Assembly: GCA_905331475.1 (NCBI GenBank)
Contig: CAJNYU010001145.1
Span: forward strand, 20,709 to 84,708
From: Rotaria socialis
Taxonomy: Eukaryota > Rotifera > Eurotatoria > Philodinida > Philodinidae
Direction: 5' to 3'
Length of the DNA: 64,000 nt
In this document: piece by piece, positions 24,540-35,388 of the stretch
Numbering within the stretch: position 1 is the first letter of the stretch
Layout of the letters: each line of letters opens with the position of its first letter
Notes under the pieces: generated by a model
Told to the model about the DNA's origin: nothing
What the model saw: the letters and a program-made list of their open reading frames with translations, nothing else
Databases searched by the model: none
Made by a program: the position numbers and the translations under genes

Positions 24540-26943
24540 CTATATGATATCCTTATAGTTCTCAATCGATTCGTCGATATTGCCGTGGGATATGCGGTGC
24601 CATAACAATAAGAAGTCTAAGTATCTTCGGGGGACAGAAACACGTTCTTCGTCGTCCTTGCATATTTTCTTTCTGAAAAAATTCAATTGCATACCATTAT
24701 TATCTACAAATTCAGTTTTAAATGTCATTATTGTACAAATAACTAACGAAATGATGCCAATTATCATTAATACCTACACAAAATACGAAATTCAGCAATT
24801 GAAAATCATTATAACAAAAGCATTCTTACTTTTGTTTTGAGAGTGCTCAATCCATGAGGCATCACATGAAGAGCAATGATTGCAGGTAGTATATAACAAA
24901 TTAATTGCCCACTGGTTGCGCCAGTTAACGCTAAGACGAATTCAAGGTTAGGAATAAATATTGCAATAAGTGTCGGTAAAAACACGACAATAGCTGTAAA
25001 TACAATGATTAATCGTCTAGGAATAATATGACGTTCGCCAAAAAGAGATTGTTGTTGCTAGAAGAATGAAAAATAATTTTTAGCGAATAAATATCCATTA
25101 GATAGACAAAAATTCATGTTTACTTGATTGTTCCATAATGTATACAAGCTTATACGTGTCGGATTAACCATAAATGGAATACCCGTTGTACAATTAAGTA
25201 TAAAACCCCATAAAAATATTTGTTGAAATAAATTTTTCGGGAATATTTGCATGACATTTCCTGGTATGAATGCATACGTTGGAAAAAACGCCAAATATCC
25301 AAAGATACCAGCCTAATAATGAAACAAAATTTATTTTCTTCAAATAAAATCAACGTTCATCTTACAATAAAATACATCAGTCCAACAATGGTCACTGATA
25401 AATCAATGACATCATTCATCGCATGTGAAGTTGCATCAGATAATTCAGAAAAAACAACAAATAACATTCTAAAATTGGAAATAGATATTGCGTCATCGGC
25501 AGATAATAAACGTTTTTCCTAAGTAGGTACTATTGAACAGTTGTGATGAACGTTTTTGACTTAACACTTCAACAATTTTTGTTTTTATTTATAGAAAAGC
25601 AATTTTATTCAGTATTATTAGTATCTTAATTGAATGCTTTAAGCAGACGTGAAGAAGATAGTTTCCGTTTCAATCTTACCAGTGTCGGCACTAATCGTTT
25701 TTTATGAGGAAAATTAGGCGTATCTAATCGTTTAAAGTCTCTATTGAATATCATATGCATACAGTCTCCGTGCTTTACGAGTACATATGGCTTAGTCCCG
25801 GTGGAGCCGAAACACAAAAAAGAGAAGAATTGCTAAATTTCACTGGTAATGAGAAGATAACAATAAATCGTCTTTCATCAAAATGCTTTCTACTTCAATT
25901 CTTCTTTTCCAATACCGATTGGAAACAATAGTGGGATATATTTTCTCTTATAAATTCTGCACATAAAATTTAATAAATTGATTTTCTTACGTTTGACATG
26001 AAAATGAAAGTGATATAATTGGTAAACTAACAAATATTCCACTCCATCTCCAGTAAACAATTTTGTTCAGATTTAATAGTATGCTAGTTGAGTTCAATCC
26101 ACATTGAACAAAGCTCTAGACAAATAAAAATAAATATCGAATCGTGCTCATTTTTATATTAATTACATATACGCCAAAGAATAAATAGAATATAATCGAT
26201 TGAATTGATATCGGCGTTAAATGATCAAATCGTTCAGATAAACTCAATGGGAAAGAAACCGTAAATGTCAATATGAGAATGACTAAACCTCGTATCAACT
26301 GTGAGTTCTAAACCGATGAATAGAACGACTATGAATAAATAATGTAAAAAGAAACCGAATTGAAATTCACCGTCACATCAAGTGTTTGTGCAACAACTAC
26401 TGAACCAAGATCACCAACAATCATTTGATAAGCAACAATAGAACCTAATAAAAGGCCGATGGAACTGAAATGGAAAAATAAATATTTATCATTTTTATTG
26501 GTAAAAGTCTTTCGCGTTTGCTTTAAAAACTACCTCAATTCCACAACTAATTTCATGGTGCGTCCTATAATCTTTTTTAAAATGAATTAAATTCAATGAA
26601 ATCAATTAAAATTTCTATTCTCACCCGTAGCACGTAATGCTAAATATTCATAGGTTGCTGAATTACTTGCATGAGCACTTGAAATAAGAATTTTACATGA
26701 ATATGACGTGATTATTGCGGAGATAATCATAAGTAGTGTTGCTAAAATAATTCCGCACTAGAAATGAAAATTTTGAAATATAGTGGTTTTTGTTTAGTAG
26801 TTTTCATCGATTAAAATATCAATTACTTGATGGTAACAATATGGCATCGAGAGAACCGACACACCAACAATAGCATTTGATAAACTTAAAACACTTTTCT
26901 GAGGAAAATTTGGCTGTAAAAATTTGCTAATGCTTAGGTGCAT
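24540..26943 (-). CDS. SLC38-type sodium-coupled neutral amino-acid transporter
   Basis: Ten minus-strand exons, 26827-26943, 26625-26757, 26534-26564, 26371-26464, 26167-26307, 25991-26115, 25366-25468, 25124-25312, 24830-25057 and 24540-24773, are all in phase and give 464 aa. The first helix reads LSNAIVGVSVLSMPYC, the hallmark of SLC38A10/A11-like members of the Aa_trans family. Helix 3 follows RTMKLVVELSSIGLLLGS, then SFSCQTMLFVVFSEL, GYLAFFP, GNVMQIFP and LALTGATSGQLICY all occur in family order, about eleven helices in total. It should carry neutral amino acids across the plasma or lysosomal membrane. The start follows an acceptor (TTTCTAG) by 7 bases. The last 50 residues have unusual codon use. 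Splicing at 24694/24466 would instead add a helix-forming exon at 24378-24466 in a matching phase. Confidence 0.85.
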
Positions 26944-27380
26944 CGTAAATCTAGAAATAAATAGAAAATTTTGCATAGCTAATTAATGAAGATTATTATA
27001 ATAAAGTAGATGAAACTATGCGAGTTAAGAACAATATATAAATCTTGAAATCAATAATTACAGTTGGTATGAACAAAGATTTCAGTATGAAAGAGATTTT
27101 CCTGCATGGAAAACCTTCTTCTCCTTGCCTATCTTTTTTCTCTCGAATAAAATATTCAAACATACTTCTCGCATTGAACATCAGAAAACGAAAGTGTCTA
27201 CACTATTAAATTAAGTCCCAGTATCTTAGAATAAATAACGTAATGACAATGTACAACAACATGAAAAGAAAACAAGCAAAATTAAATATCACTCTCAATC
27301 ATCGCACGTGATCTACCTAACATAAGAGAGGGCCGCAAAAATATTTAAAAAATAGTTTTTTCTAAATCGACTCCATTCAG
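26944..27380. other. Short spacer between two minus-strand genes
   Basis: AT-rich spacer between the end of EXOC2 and the start of the SLC38-type gene, which point the same way. Only the splice-like acceptor just upstream of the transporter ATG was noted. Confidence 0.5.
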
Positions 27381-30300
27381 TTATTGTTGTAGAACATCGC
27401 GAAAAGCAATTGAATAGGGTTGCATTTGTTTCAAGAAAATATTTAACATATCAGTTAAAGCTTTTGATTTAATATTTTCAGCCGCTTCTGGTATTTGTGT
27501 TATCAGGGTTTTCAATTTATTTGATGTTTCATTTTCCATACAACGACCAAGACATTCTTGCAAAGCAATTATGTCTAAGCATGCTTGCATACTACCAGCT
27601 TTACTAAATTGATTGATATTCGAATATAATTTCACCAGTTCATCAACTAATGTTGACAATATTCGCGATAGAACAAGAAATACCAATTGACTACTGATAG
27701 AATAAATTTCAGCGTGTACACGAGCTAAATCAAGTATAATATGTTTAACATAATCTTTAACTGCCGTTACACGCATATGTGTTGCCCAATCGAATCTTCC
27801 GGAATACATACGAGCTTCCAAACGATGTAAAAATGGTCGAAGATATTCAGTTTGTACTGTTTCTAATAGTTGTTCATCAACACGTTTATATATTGTTTCG
27901 ATTTCCTCATAGACACGATCCATACCACGAAAACCATAATTAAGAAAGATTTTTTTTAAACGTGGAAGTATAAAACGACGTGTGTAAACAAAATTATTGA
28001 ATACTATTACTAAACACGTTGTTTTTGATAGATGTTCAGATGAGTTTGTCATTGTCGTTGACGACGATAATGGTTCAATGGAATTTGACGGTGCCGATGA
28101 ACAATCTTTTATCAGAATTTGAAATACACTTGCAAAATCAGCTAACAAACGATAAACAGCAATGGCTGCTTGCTTTATTGCTTCTTTATCATCAAAAAAC
28201 TTAAAAGAACAAACGAGAGAGAGAGAGATTTTGTCCTATTTAAATAGATCAATATACTAACTTTTCGTTCGCCTTTGGTTACATTAACAGAAAGAACATT
28301 TTCATAGATGATACTTGCTTTAGATACAATCATATCATGAAATATATTTGGTAATTTTGTATGAGAACCAAGTTGTTCGTCGTATTCTAATTCCCAAGTT
28401 TCATTCGTATTTAAACGAGATACTTCTGCAAGAGAAAGAAAAACACTTGAAATATTTTCCTAAAAACTCATTATAAACTTGAATACTTTTAAAATATACT
28501 CAATCATTATAAAGAAAAACCTTACCACGAGTTTCTAGTCGTTTATGAAAAAGCATCAAGGGGGAAAGGCGGATTTGACATTTTTAGCATTTTCGAAATC
28601 CTAAAATGTGAATGATCGAATATGTAGGTCTCACGATCCTTAAAATATTTTAAAGTTTTCAGCGCAAACGGATGTTTCCTTCCCAAGATAATGAATACGC
28701 AAGAAATGCTCATTTCACGGCACTGCAAGAAAATCCAGTTTTTTTGAAAATTCAATATTTTAAGACGAAAACATTTGTTCGAGTTGAAACTTTTCGGATT
28801 TTCTACGAACCATGAGAACTATATATAGGAAGAATTTCAGGTCGAAACTACGTCATTAACAGGGGGAAATGCTTTTCAATTTTGAGATTTTGGGTTTTTT
28901 TTCGGATTTAAAATCCCAAAAAATCCACCGTTTCCCCTCGAAAAGCATTCATATTTAAATAATTAATATTTGTTCGGCGGCTGAATTGAATGGCAAGGCA
29001 GATGAATTTGTTAAATGAGACTAATGAGGAAATCTCATGAAATACTTTCTTCTTATTAGTATGATAATAGTAAACTTTGTGTCTTGACAGAATTCAACTA
29101 GACTAACTCTCATTAAAATACTTAGAAGATACATACAATCAGGCTTTTTATATGCGCAAAATTTAAGATCGCGATATGTACAACAATCTGATAGCTTCTC
29201 AGTCAAATCGTTCCACAGTTTTTATTTGAACTCTATCAAATATCTCAAGAAACAAAAAAGACATGTTCATATCCTCTCCGGAACGTCGTTAACCACTTTT
29301 TATATAGCTCTTGTTTTGGATCGGCTTGCAACAACCGGATGATATCTATCCAAATTAATTCTACCAGAAAATTCTAAACATGCGTCGAGTGAATATTTAG
29401 CGCGAAGATATTCGTACTATCGATCAACTATTTTCAGAACTATTCAAGAAGCAACAATTTAAAATAATTGATATTTACCTAAACAAGCATGGTCCATGAT
29501 AACTTTAAAACATTCTAAACGTAAATCGAACATAAGCTGTTGTAAATCTTGTTTAAAATCAGCTGGTATATCAAGTGAAGCAAGATGCAGTACACATAAA
29601 CTATGAAAAGGATAATTAGAAGAAAAATTTGTTCGAAAAAAAACAAAAATACCGGCAATTCTGTATGCAATGTGGTAATGTTTTAACACGTTGATAAGTT
29701 TCATCAGCATTTGAGTATAGGTCACCTTCTTGTGAAGATACCATATCTGATTTTGATAATGTTGATCGATTTAATAAATTAAGTCGGACAACACTAATAA
29801 ATGTTTGAATGATTTCTTTTGTTAATGTCTAAAATATAATAATTAATGCTATTGGTGTCTCCGATGTAAAAAAAAGAAAAGACGCACTAAGAACTCTGGC
29901 GGTTTATGCATATAAGTTCGATCGATTTCTTCAGATTTCTATCACGATGAAAAATATATAAATTTATTCAGAGAAAATTTCATTTTTAATTTACTTCAGA
30001 TAAGGGATAGAGTTTCTTTTTTTGATACAATTGTATTAAATACCATAGATCAGGAAAAGCTGTTGTTAGTACATCACATGCTTGATCTACCAAAGATGTT
30101 GCTTGATCATGAATGTGAAGTTTTAATTCATTAGCTAGAAGAATAAATAGATTGAACTCGAACAAAGCAATTTTTTAAGCACATCACTATTTGTAAATTT
30201 TCTTAGGGTCGAATTCATTTTTCAGCTTAAGGATAACCGCTAGAGACTTTCTTCCTATCTTACGGATGTAAACAGAGATCGTATTTCCAGCTTACAGACA

Positions 30301-32973
30301 CCAATAAAAATAAATTTGTGCCTATATTTCAGATTTTGTCGGTACCTTCTCACGGTAAGATACAACTATAGTAACAGCATGCCTTATCTGCAAAGGCATG
30401 GCAAAAAAGATCTTAAAAATCCAATAAATTTGCAAAATACTTCAGAGAAAATAAAAATATTTACTTTGTAGAAGTTGTTTCGGATCTACTACACATGATC
30501 GAAGTACGTCGATAAGTGCAGCCTTCTGATGTATAATACAATCCCATGCTGGATCAGCTCTTGGATCAAGCGAATGTAAATAACGAATAAAAAGTTTTTG
30601 ATCATCAATTGATGATGGAAATTCTGTTAGACGTTGTCGAAATAATGTACGTAAATTATGAATTTGTTGTTCGACTTCTCTTTGAACTAGAATAAGAAGA
30701 AAATAGCTATTCATGTTGGCCAATATTTTAATGCAAACCACATACTATTGCGAAATACTTTCGAATCAACATTTTCGAATGCTGCGCGAGCTCGTACAAG
30801 ATCATTGATCACTTTTTCGTATTCTTCCTATTTTGAAAAGAAAAGCAAAAAACTAGAATTTGTTTATTTCGAAGAAAAAAAAACAAATTACTCGTTTGAC
30901 ACTACGTTCAATAGTTTGTGGTAAATGAAAAATAAATTTATATCTTTGTATAACATTTAATGCATTGCGTATTGTGTCTGAATAATCTTTTCGGGCTAAA
31001 TCTGTATCGTACATGGAATGAGCAATACGAGAAATTTCTATAATAATAACAAGAAAAGAAACAATTTTAAAAGAAACAACAATAAAAGGTAAAGACCTTC
31101 AATTAATTTTATCACTGGTTCATAAAAATTTTTCTTGCGATCATCTGCCGATAAACGTCGTATGTCTAAAAACAATTCAGAAATAAGGTTAGGAAATTTT
31201 CTTTGATTGAATAAGCAAACCTTTCATTATATCGACGGCTTCCATAAATGATGCTATATTATTTTTAACAAGTGTTGTTGATGCACCTTTATTGTCAGAA
31301 CGAGTTTTCTTGAGATGTTCAAGATTTTTACGTAATTCATCAAAACTAGATAGATTTTAATTGTTGTTCGAAAATAAAAGCAAACGTTTTACTTACTTTG
31401 CATTGGATTTATGAGCCAGTAAATAGTAGTATGGATTGAAATTTGGTTGAGTTATATCTGTACTACCTAAACAAGAATATAACACACAAAATTAGTTCCT
31501 TTTACGAACCGAAATGTTTTGTGATTTAGTAGTCGCTGTGTGTTTAATTATTTTTCAGGACTGACGAGCTTCCGTAGACAAAAAGTGAAACAATTAGCTG
31601 CTTTCAGAATGTTGGAGTGTGGGATTAAAAGCTCAGCAAAGAACTTTTTCCTTGTTTTTTTTACTTTTAGAAAAAAATGAGTTGTAACTCATAGAGACTA
31701 AAATTTCTCAAGATGCGAATTAAAATGTTGGTTAGAGGGATCGATCGATCTAACTAATACATTTTACTTCAATACTATGAAAGTTTATTTTGAATTTCAC
31801 TTAAGTTCACTTCCTTATATTTCACAGCGTCTCCGTGAACAGTTTCATTAACTCTACCAGCGCCAAGAGTTTCATTAAATAGAAATGAGATTCTTCATCA
31901 ACTCATACCGAATCTTTCTCTTGCTTCTTTTCATCTACTCATCCGCGGAATATAGTCCATATTTAAGAACCTCCTTACTCAAATCCTTAATTCAAAAACG
32001 ACAAATTCTGAATGGTACTGCAAAAAGTGGTGGTGTAACACCTAAACCACCGGGTAGTGATAGTAGTTCAAGTCATACTATCATATCAGCATCATCAACA
32101 CAACAGTCGCCGATTCATCAGATATTTTCTTCGACACTAACAACAACAATACTCATGCGAAATGACTTAGCACAAGATCGTTCAGTTAAAGATACGATTT
32201 TATCGAATTCAAATTCAAAAACCGGTCTTATTGCTTCTATTCTCGCGCCAACTGGTATTGTAGGTGTAATCGGTGCTGTAATTGGAACTTTGTTTTACAA
32301 AAAAAATCAAAATAATTCATTAGCCAATGGAGCTCAAGGATTTTTAAGTAGAATTTTCAATAGGAATTCTAATGAAATTATAAAATAATAAATTAGTAGA
32401 AAAATATTTACTCGTTGGAAACATATCATAAAGTTCTTCTGCTGGAGTTGCACTACTGTAAAGAAAAAACATAATCAATAGAATATAAGAAGATTTTTAA
32501 AAATAACTTACGAATTATCAGTAGTTGATCCACTAAGTGTATCACCAGTACCAGGTAAAAAAGCTGGTGTTTTTGATGCATTCAGACCAAATAAAGCAAC
32601 TGAATCTTCTTCAACCCATACAGCAACTTCTTGAAATTGTCCTTTTAAATAATTTCGTTTTCTTTTAAAATTTAAAGTTCCTTTAGTGTAAATTACCTGC
32701 TTGTTCAACTCGTCCGTAGAATCCAACGGAGCAGGAACCAACCCCACCACTTTTTGTTATAACAACAACATCACCTTTACCTTGGCCATTTCCTGAATAG
32801 GCAATTATTTTATTTGGACTAATCCATGCAGCTGTGGCTCGACAATCATCACCACAAATTTTTAAGCCAATAAAATCTTTTTCCTCGATACCCAAATGTT
32901 CGCCACGAATCGTTATTTTTATACCTGGGCAACCTTCACGAGGTGATATACCAGTTACAAGAGGTGGAGGCAT
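27381..32973 (-). CDS. EXOC2: Exocyst complex component 2 (Sec5)
   Basis: Subunit of the octameric exocyst, which tethers secretory vesicles to the plasma membrane. Fourteen minus-strand exons with matching phases: 32697-32973, 32512-32641, 32412-32455, 31397-31466, 31221-31345, 31097-31165, 30892-31037, 30746-30827, 30465-30686, 29995-30134, 29653-29828, 29479-29600, 28262-28425, 27381-28199. They give 861 aa (human about 924). The N-terminus (residues 3-90) is the TIG/IPT Ral-binding domain, opening PPLVTGISPREGCPG with TIRGEHLG. The helical core keeps RNALNVIQRYKFIFHLP and the DQKLFIRYLHSLDPRADPAW segment; the last exon matches the Sec5 C-terminus (VHAEIYSISSQLV, FSKAGSMQACLDI). The ATG follows an acceptor (TTTCAG) by 13 bases. 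Intron 3 (945 bp) contains a complete gene on the other strand, and intron 12 (1053 bp) contains a fold-back element. Confidence 0.93.
28545..28952. mobile_element. MITE-like element inside EXOC2 intron 12
   Basis: The ends are inverted repeats: 28545 onward reads ATGAAAAAGCATCAAGGGGG, and the complement of 28952 backwards reads ATGAATGCTTTTCGAGGGG with the GGATTT block also shared. The interior carries further partial copies of the same words (AGGGGGAAATGCTTTT near 28862). There is no coding frame with transposase motifs. The element accounts for much of the unusual 1053-bp length of this intron. Confidence 0.55.
31885..32388 (+). CDS. Nested single-exon gene: small secretory or membrane protein, unknown family
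   Basis: A 167-aa open frame lying wholly within intron 3 of EXOC2, on the opposite strand. It begins with a clear signal peptide or anchor (hydrophobic residues 9-19, LLLLFIYSS), has a Ser/Thr/Pro-rich middle (about 45-90), a glycine-zipper helix at about 114-138 (GLIASILAPTGIVGVIGAVI) followed by a KK stop-transfer, and a short polar tail. This is the plan of a small type I membrane protein. An acceptor (ATTTCACAG) lies 57 bases before the ATG, and AATAAA overlaps the stop. Codon use resembles the neighbouring real genes. I recognise no family, so the function is unknown; the frame could in principle be chance, but the signal-helix architecture argues against that. Confidence 0.62.
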   Translation: MRFFINSYRIFLLLLFIYSSAEYSPYLRTSLLKSLIQKRQILNGTAKSGGVTPKPPGSDSSSSHTIISASSTQQSPIHQIFSSTLTTTILMRNDLAQDRSVKDTILSNSNSKTGLIASILAPTGIVGVIGAVIGTLFYKKNQNNSLANGAQGFLSRIFNRNSNEIIK

Positions 32974-34138
32974 TTGAAATGCTTGTCTGAAATGATGATC
33001 TAAAACTCATTAAGACAAATACAACAACAACAACAATAACAACAACAAAAACTATTTCATACACGATGTGTGGTGCATAATCGTGAAAGCAATGAGAAGA
33101 AATTAATACAGATACAGGAACGATCGAGAATATTACAGGGAAATCGGATACAAAATCAAGAATATTGTATATCAAATTTCTTTATCCAATTAGATGGGGA
33201 ATGTAGAGAAAATTTCCATGCTTTTTTATACGCATAACAACTGAATTTGCATCAAGCAAGATAATATTTCGCTATAAAAATACAGCTATCGTATTTATTA
33301 ATGTAGTATCTTCATTGTATAAATAAAAAAGTTGTTTTTATCGTCAAAAGCATTCTTAGCGTAGTATGGTTTACATCTTCGATAATCACATCTCTATACG
33401 TAGGGTATATCTTTCAAACGAGACAGTCTTCGGAATGGTGTCAACTGCTTGGCCAATCATTCGCTCACTGATTGAAGCGCTACAATCAACGCATACATTT
33501 TTCTGATAATTCAGTTTTGGTATGATGTATGCGCAAATTAGAAAAATAAGTTATTAAAATGTCATGATTATAAAAATGGATGATAGAATCTTCATCAACT
33601 GTATCGATTTTAATTGGATCAATTAATGCTCATAAATGTTATCTCCCTTTCGCCATCGATAGTTGCTATCGGTCTTTAAGAATTACCTTTGAATTGTTTA
33701 TCTCTTCTCAACAAAAGTCTGAATATCAATGAATAAAATTAATTGAAAAAAATATAACCGATTTATAATTTATTTTCTTGTGCTCGATGAAGTGTATATT
33801 CTTTTCTTATCGTTTACTCGGTAGAAAATAATTTTTTTGTTAATCAATAGCTACTGCTCAAGTTCGAGTAGCTACTTTTCGTTTATGTTAATTTTACAAA
33901 AACGACGTTAGTTTTCTTTGATCTACGAAACAAACAATATAGGTGAAATATTTCTTTTTTGAGCGATTTAAATTATCGGCGTAAACATATTCGGTATCCG
34001 AAATAAAATCTTAATTCATATGTTCGTTCATCATCAACCGATAGAATATTATGTCGAACTTGAATATTTCACATACAATCAATTAACTATTGAACACTAC
34101 TACTGACAAGATAGTTATTTATATATTCTATATTATAG
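32974..34138. other. Divergent intergenic region, EXOC2 and oxidoreductase
   Basis: The 1.2 kb between two outward-facing start codons must hold both promoters. An AAC-rich simple tract lies at 33016-33052. No TATA box or binding site can be assigned with confidence. Confidence 0.45.
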
Positions 34139-35331
34139 ATGGCTTTTTTCAATCGTTTATGGACATTTTTTAGTGGTGACACTAAACAACTACATAAACA
34201 AGCAGATGTATTAAAAATTGGAATACTCGGTGCAGCTAATATTTGTAATATGGCATTAGTTAACCCGGCAAGTAAATTATCGAACATTCTAATCTATGGC
34301 ATTGCTGCCAGAAATCGGCCAAAGGCTGAAGCATTCGCAAGAAAACATCATATACCAAAAGTAATGTTTTGATTATAAAGATTTTGTTTTTGAAATTTGT
34401 ATTTTAGGTTTATGATAATTATGATGAATTATTAGCTGATCCAGATATAACTGCGATTTATAATCCATTACCAAACGGTCTGCATTATCAATGGACAATG
34501 AAAGCTTTACGTTCAGGTAAACATGTACTTTGTGAAAAACCATTATCAAATAATGCAAATGAAGCACGTGAAATGGTTGAAGAAGCTAGAAAACAAAATC
34601 GTCTACTAGTCGAAGCATTTCACTATCGATATCATCCAATGTGTAATGAAACTTTGAGAAATCTTCTTTCAAATAAAGATCGAATTGGTTCTATACAAAA
34701 TATCTCCGCTGTTTTTACTGTTGCAGCTAGCTTTTTAAAACATGACGATATTCGTTTTCAATATTCTCTTGGTGGTGGAACTCAAATGGATCTTGGGTGT
34801 TATGTAGTATCTTCGTGTCGATTTATTGTTAATACCTACAACAATCGTAATGATGATAATGAAGGTCCATTTGAAATTCAAAAAGCCGAAGCCGTACGAG
34901 TATCTCCAACTAATCCTCAAATCGATTATGGCATGCGAAGTGATTTAATATTAGATGGAATAAAATGTAATATATATTGTGAATTTACTAATAATTGGTC
35001 AATTACTAAGCAACAAATAACCATCGAATGTGAACATGCTATAATAACCGTCGGTTATTTTATTGCTCCGGTTTTTTATCATTATATAACTGTACATGAT
35101 CGACGTGGCAATCAAACGCGTACAATAAAAAATTATGGAGATAATCAATCAACTTATTATTATCAATTAAAAGCATTTGTAGACGCTGTAAAAATTGCTC
35201 AAAATGAAAGTTCTATGGATCGAGCGTATGAAATAGCGTATACAACTGGAAAAAGTGGTATTCGTAATATGGAAATCATTGATGAAATCTATCGTAAAGC
35301 TGGACTCGTTGTACGAGGAACTGAAATTTAA
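34139..35331 (+). CDS. Gfo/Idh/MocA-family NAD(P)-dependent oxidoreductase
   Basis: Two exons, 34139-34360 and 34408-35331, separated by a 47-bp intron, encode 381 aa. Residues 26-33 (KIGILGAA) form the start of the Rossmann fold. YNPLPNGLHYQW and the catalytic motif CEKPL (Lys118) are the classic Gfo/Idh signatures, and GGGTQMDLGCYVV opens the C-terminal alpha/beta domain. Family members oxidise or reduce sugars and related polyols, for example D-xylose dehydrogenases and dihydrodiol dehydrogenases; the substrate here is not defined. The wording of the motifs (ADPDITAIYNPLPNGLH, GKHVLCEKP) is closest to what I know from bacterial and fungal members, so transfer is possible but unproven. The start codon sits directly behind an acceptor (TATTATAG). 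It ends 57 bp from the stop of the convergent neighbour. Confidence 0.86.
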
Positions 35332-35388
35332 TTACACGATGATTTATTTGATGACAGAAGTCGCTGTTTGTATTGATCTAAAGAAATT

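Noticed and set aside
25626-25817. Open frame of 63 codons on the minus strand inside the SLC38-type gene
   Set aside because: It lies in the intron between exons 6 and 7; the transporter reading joins cleanly without it.
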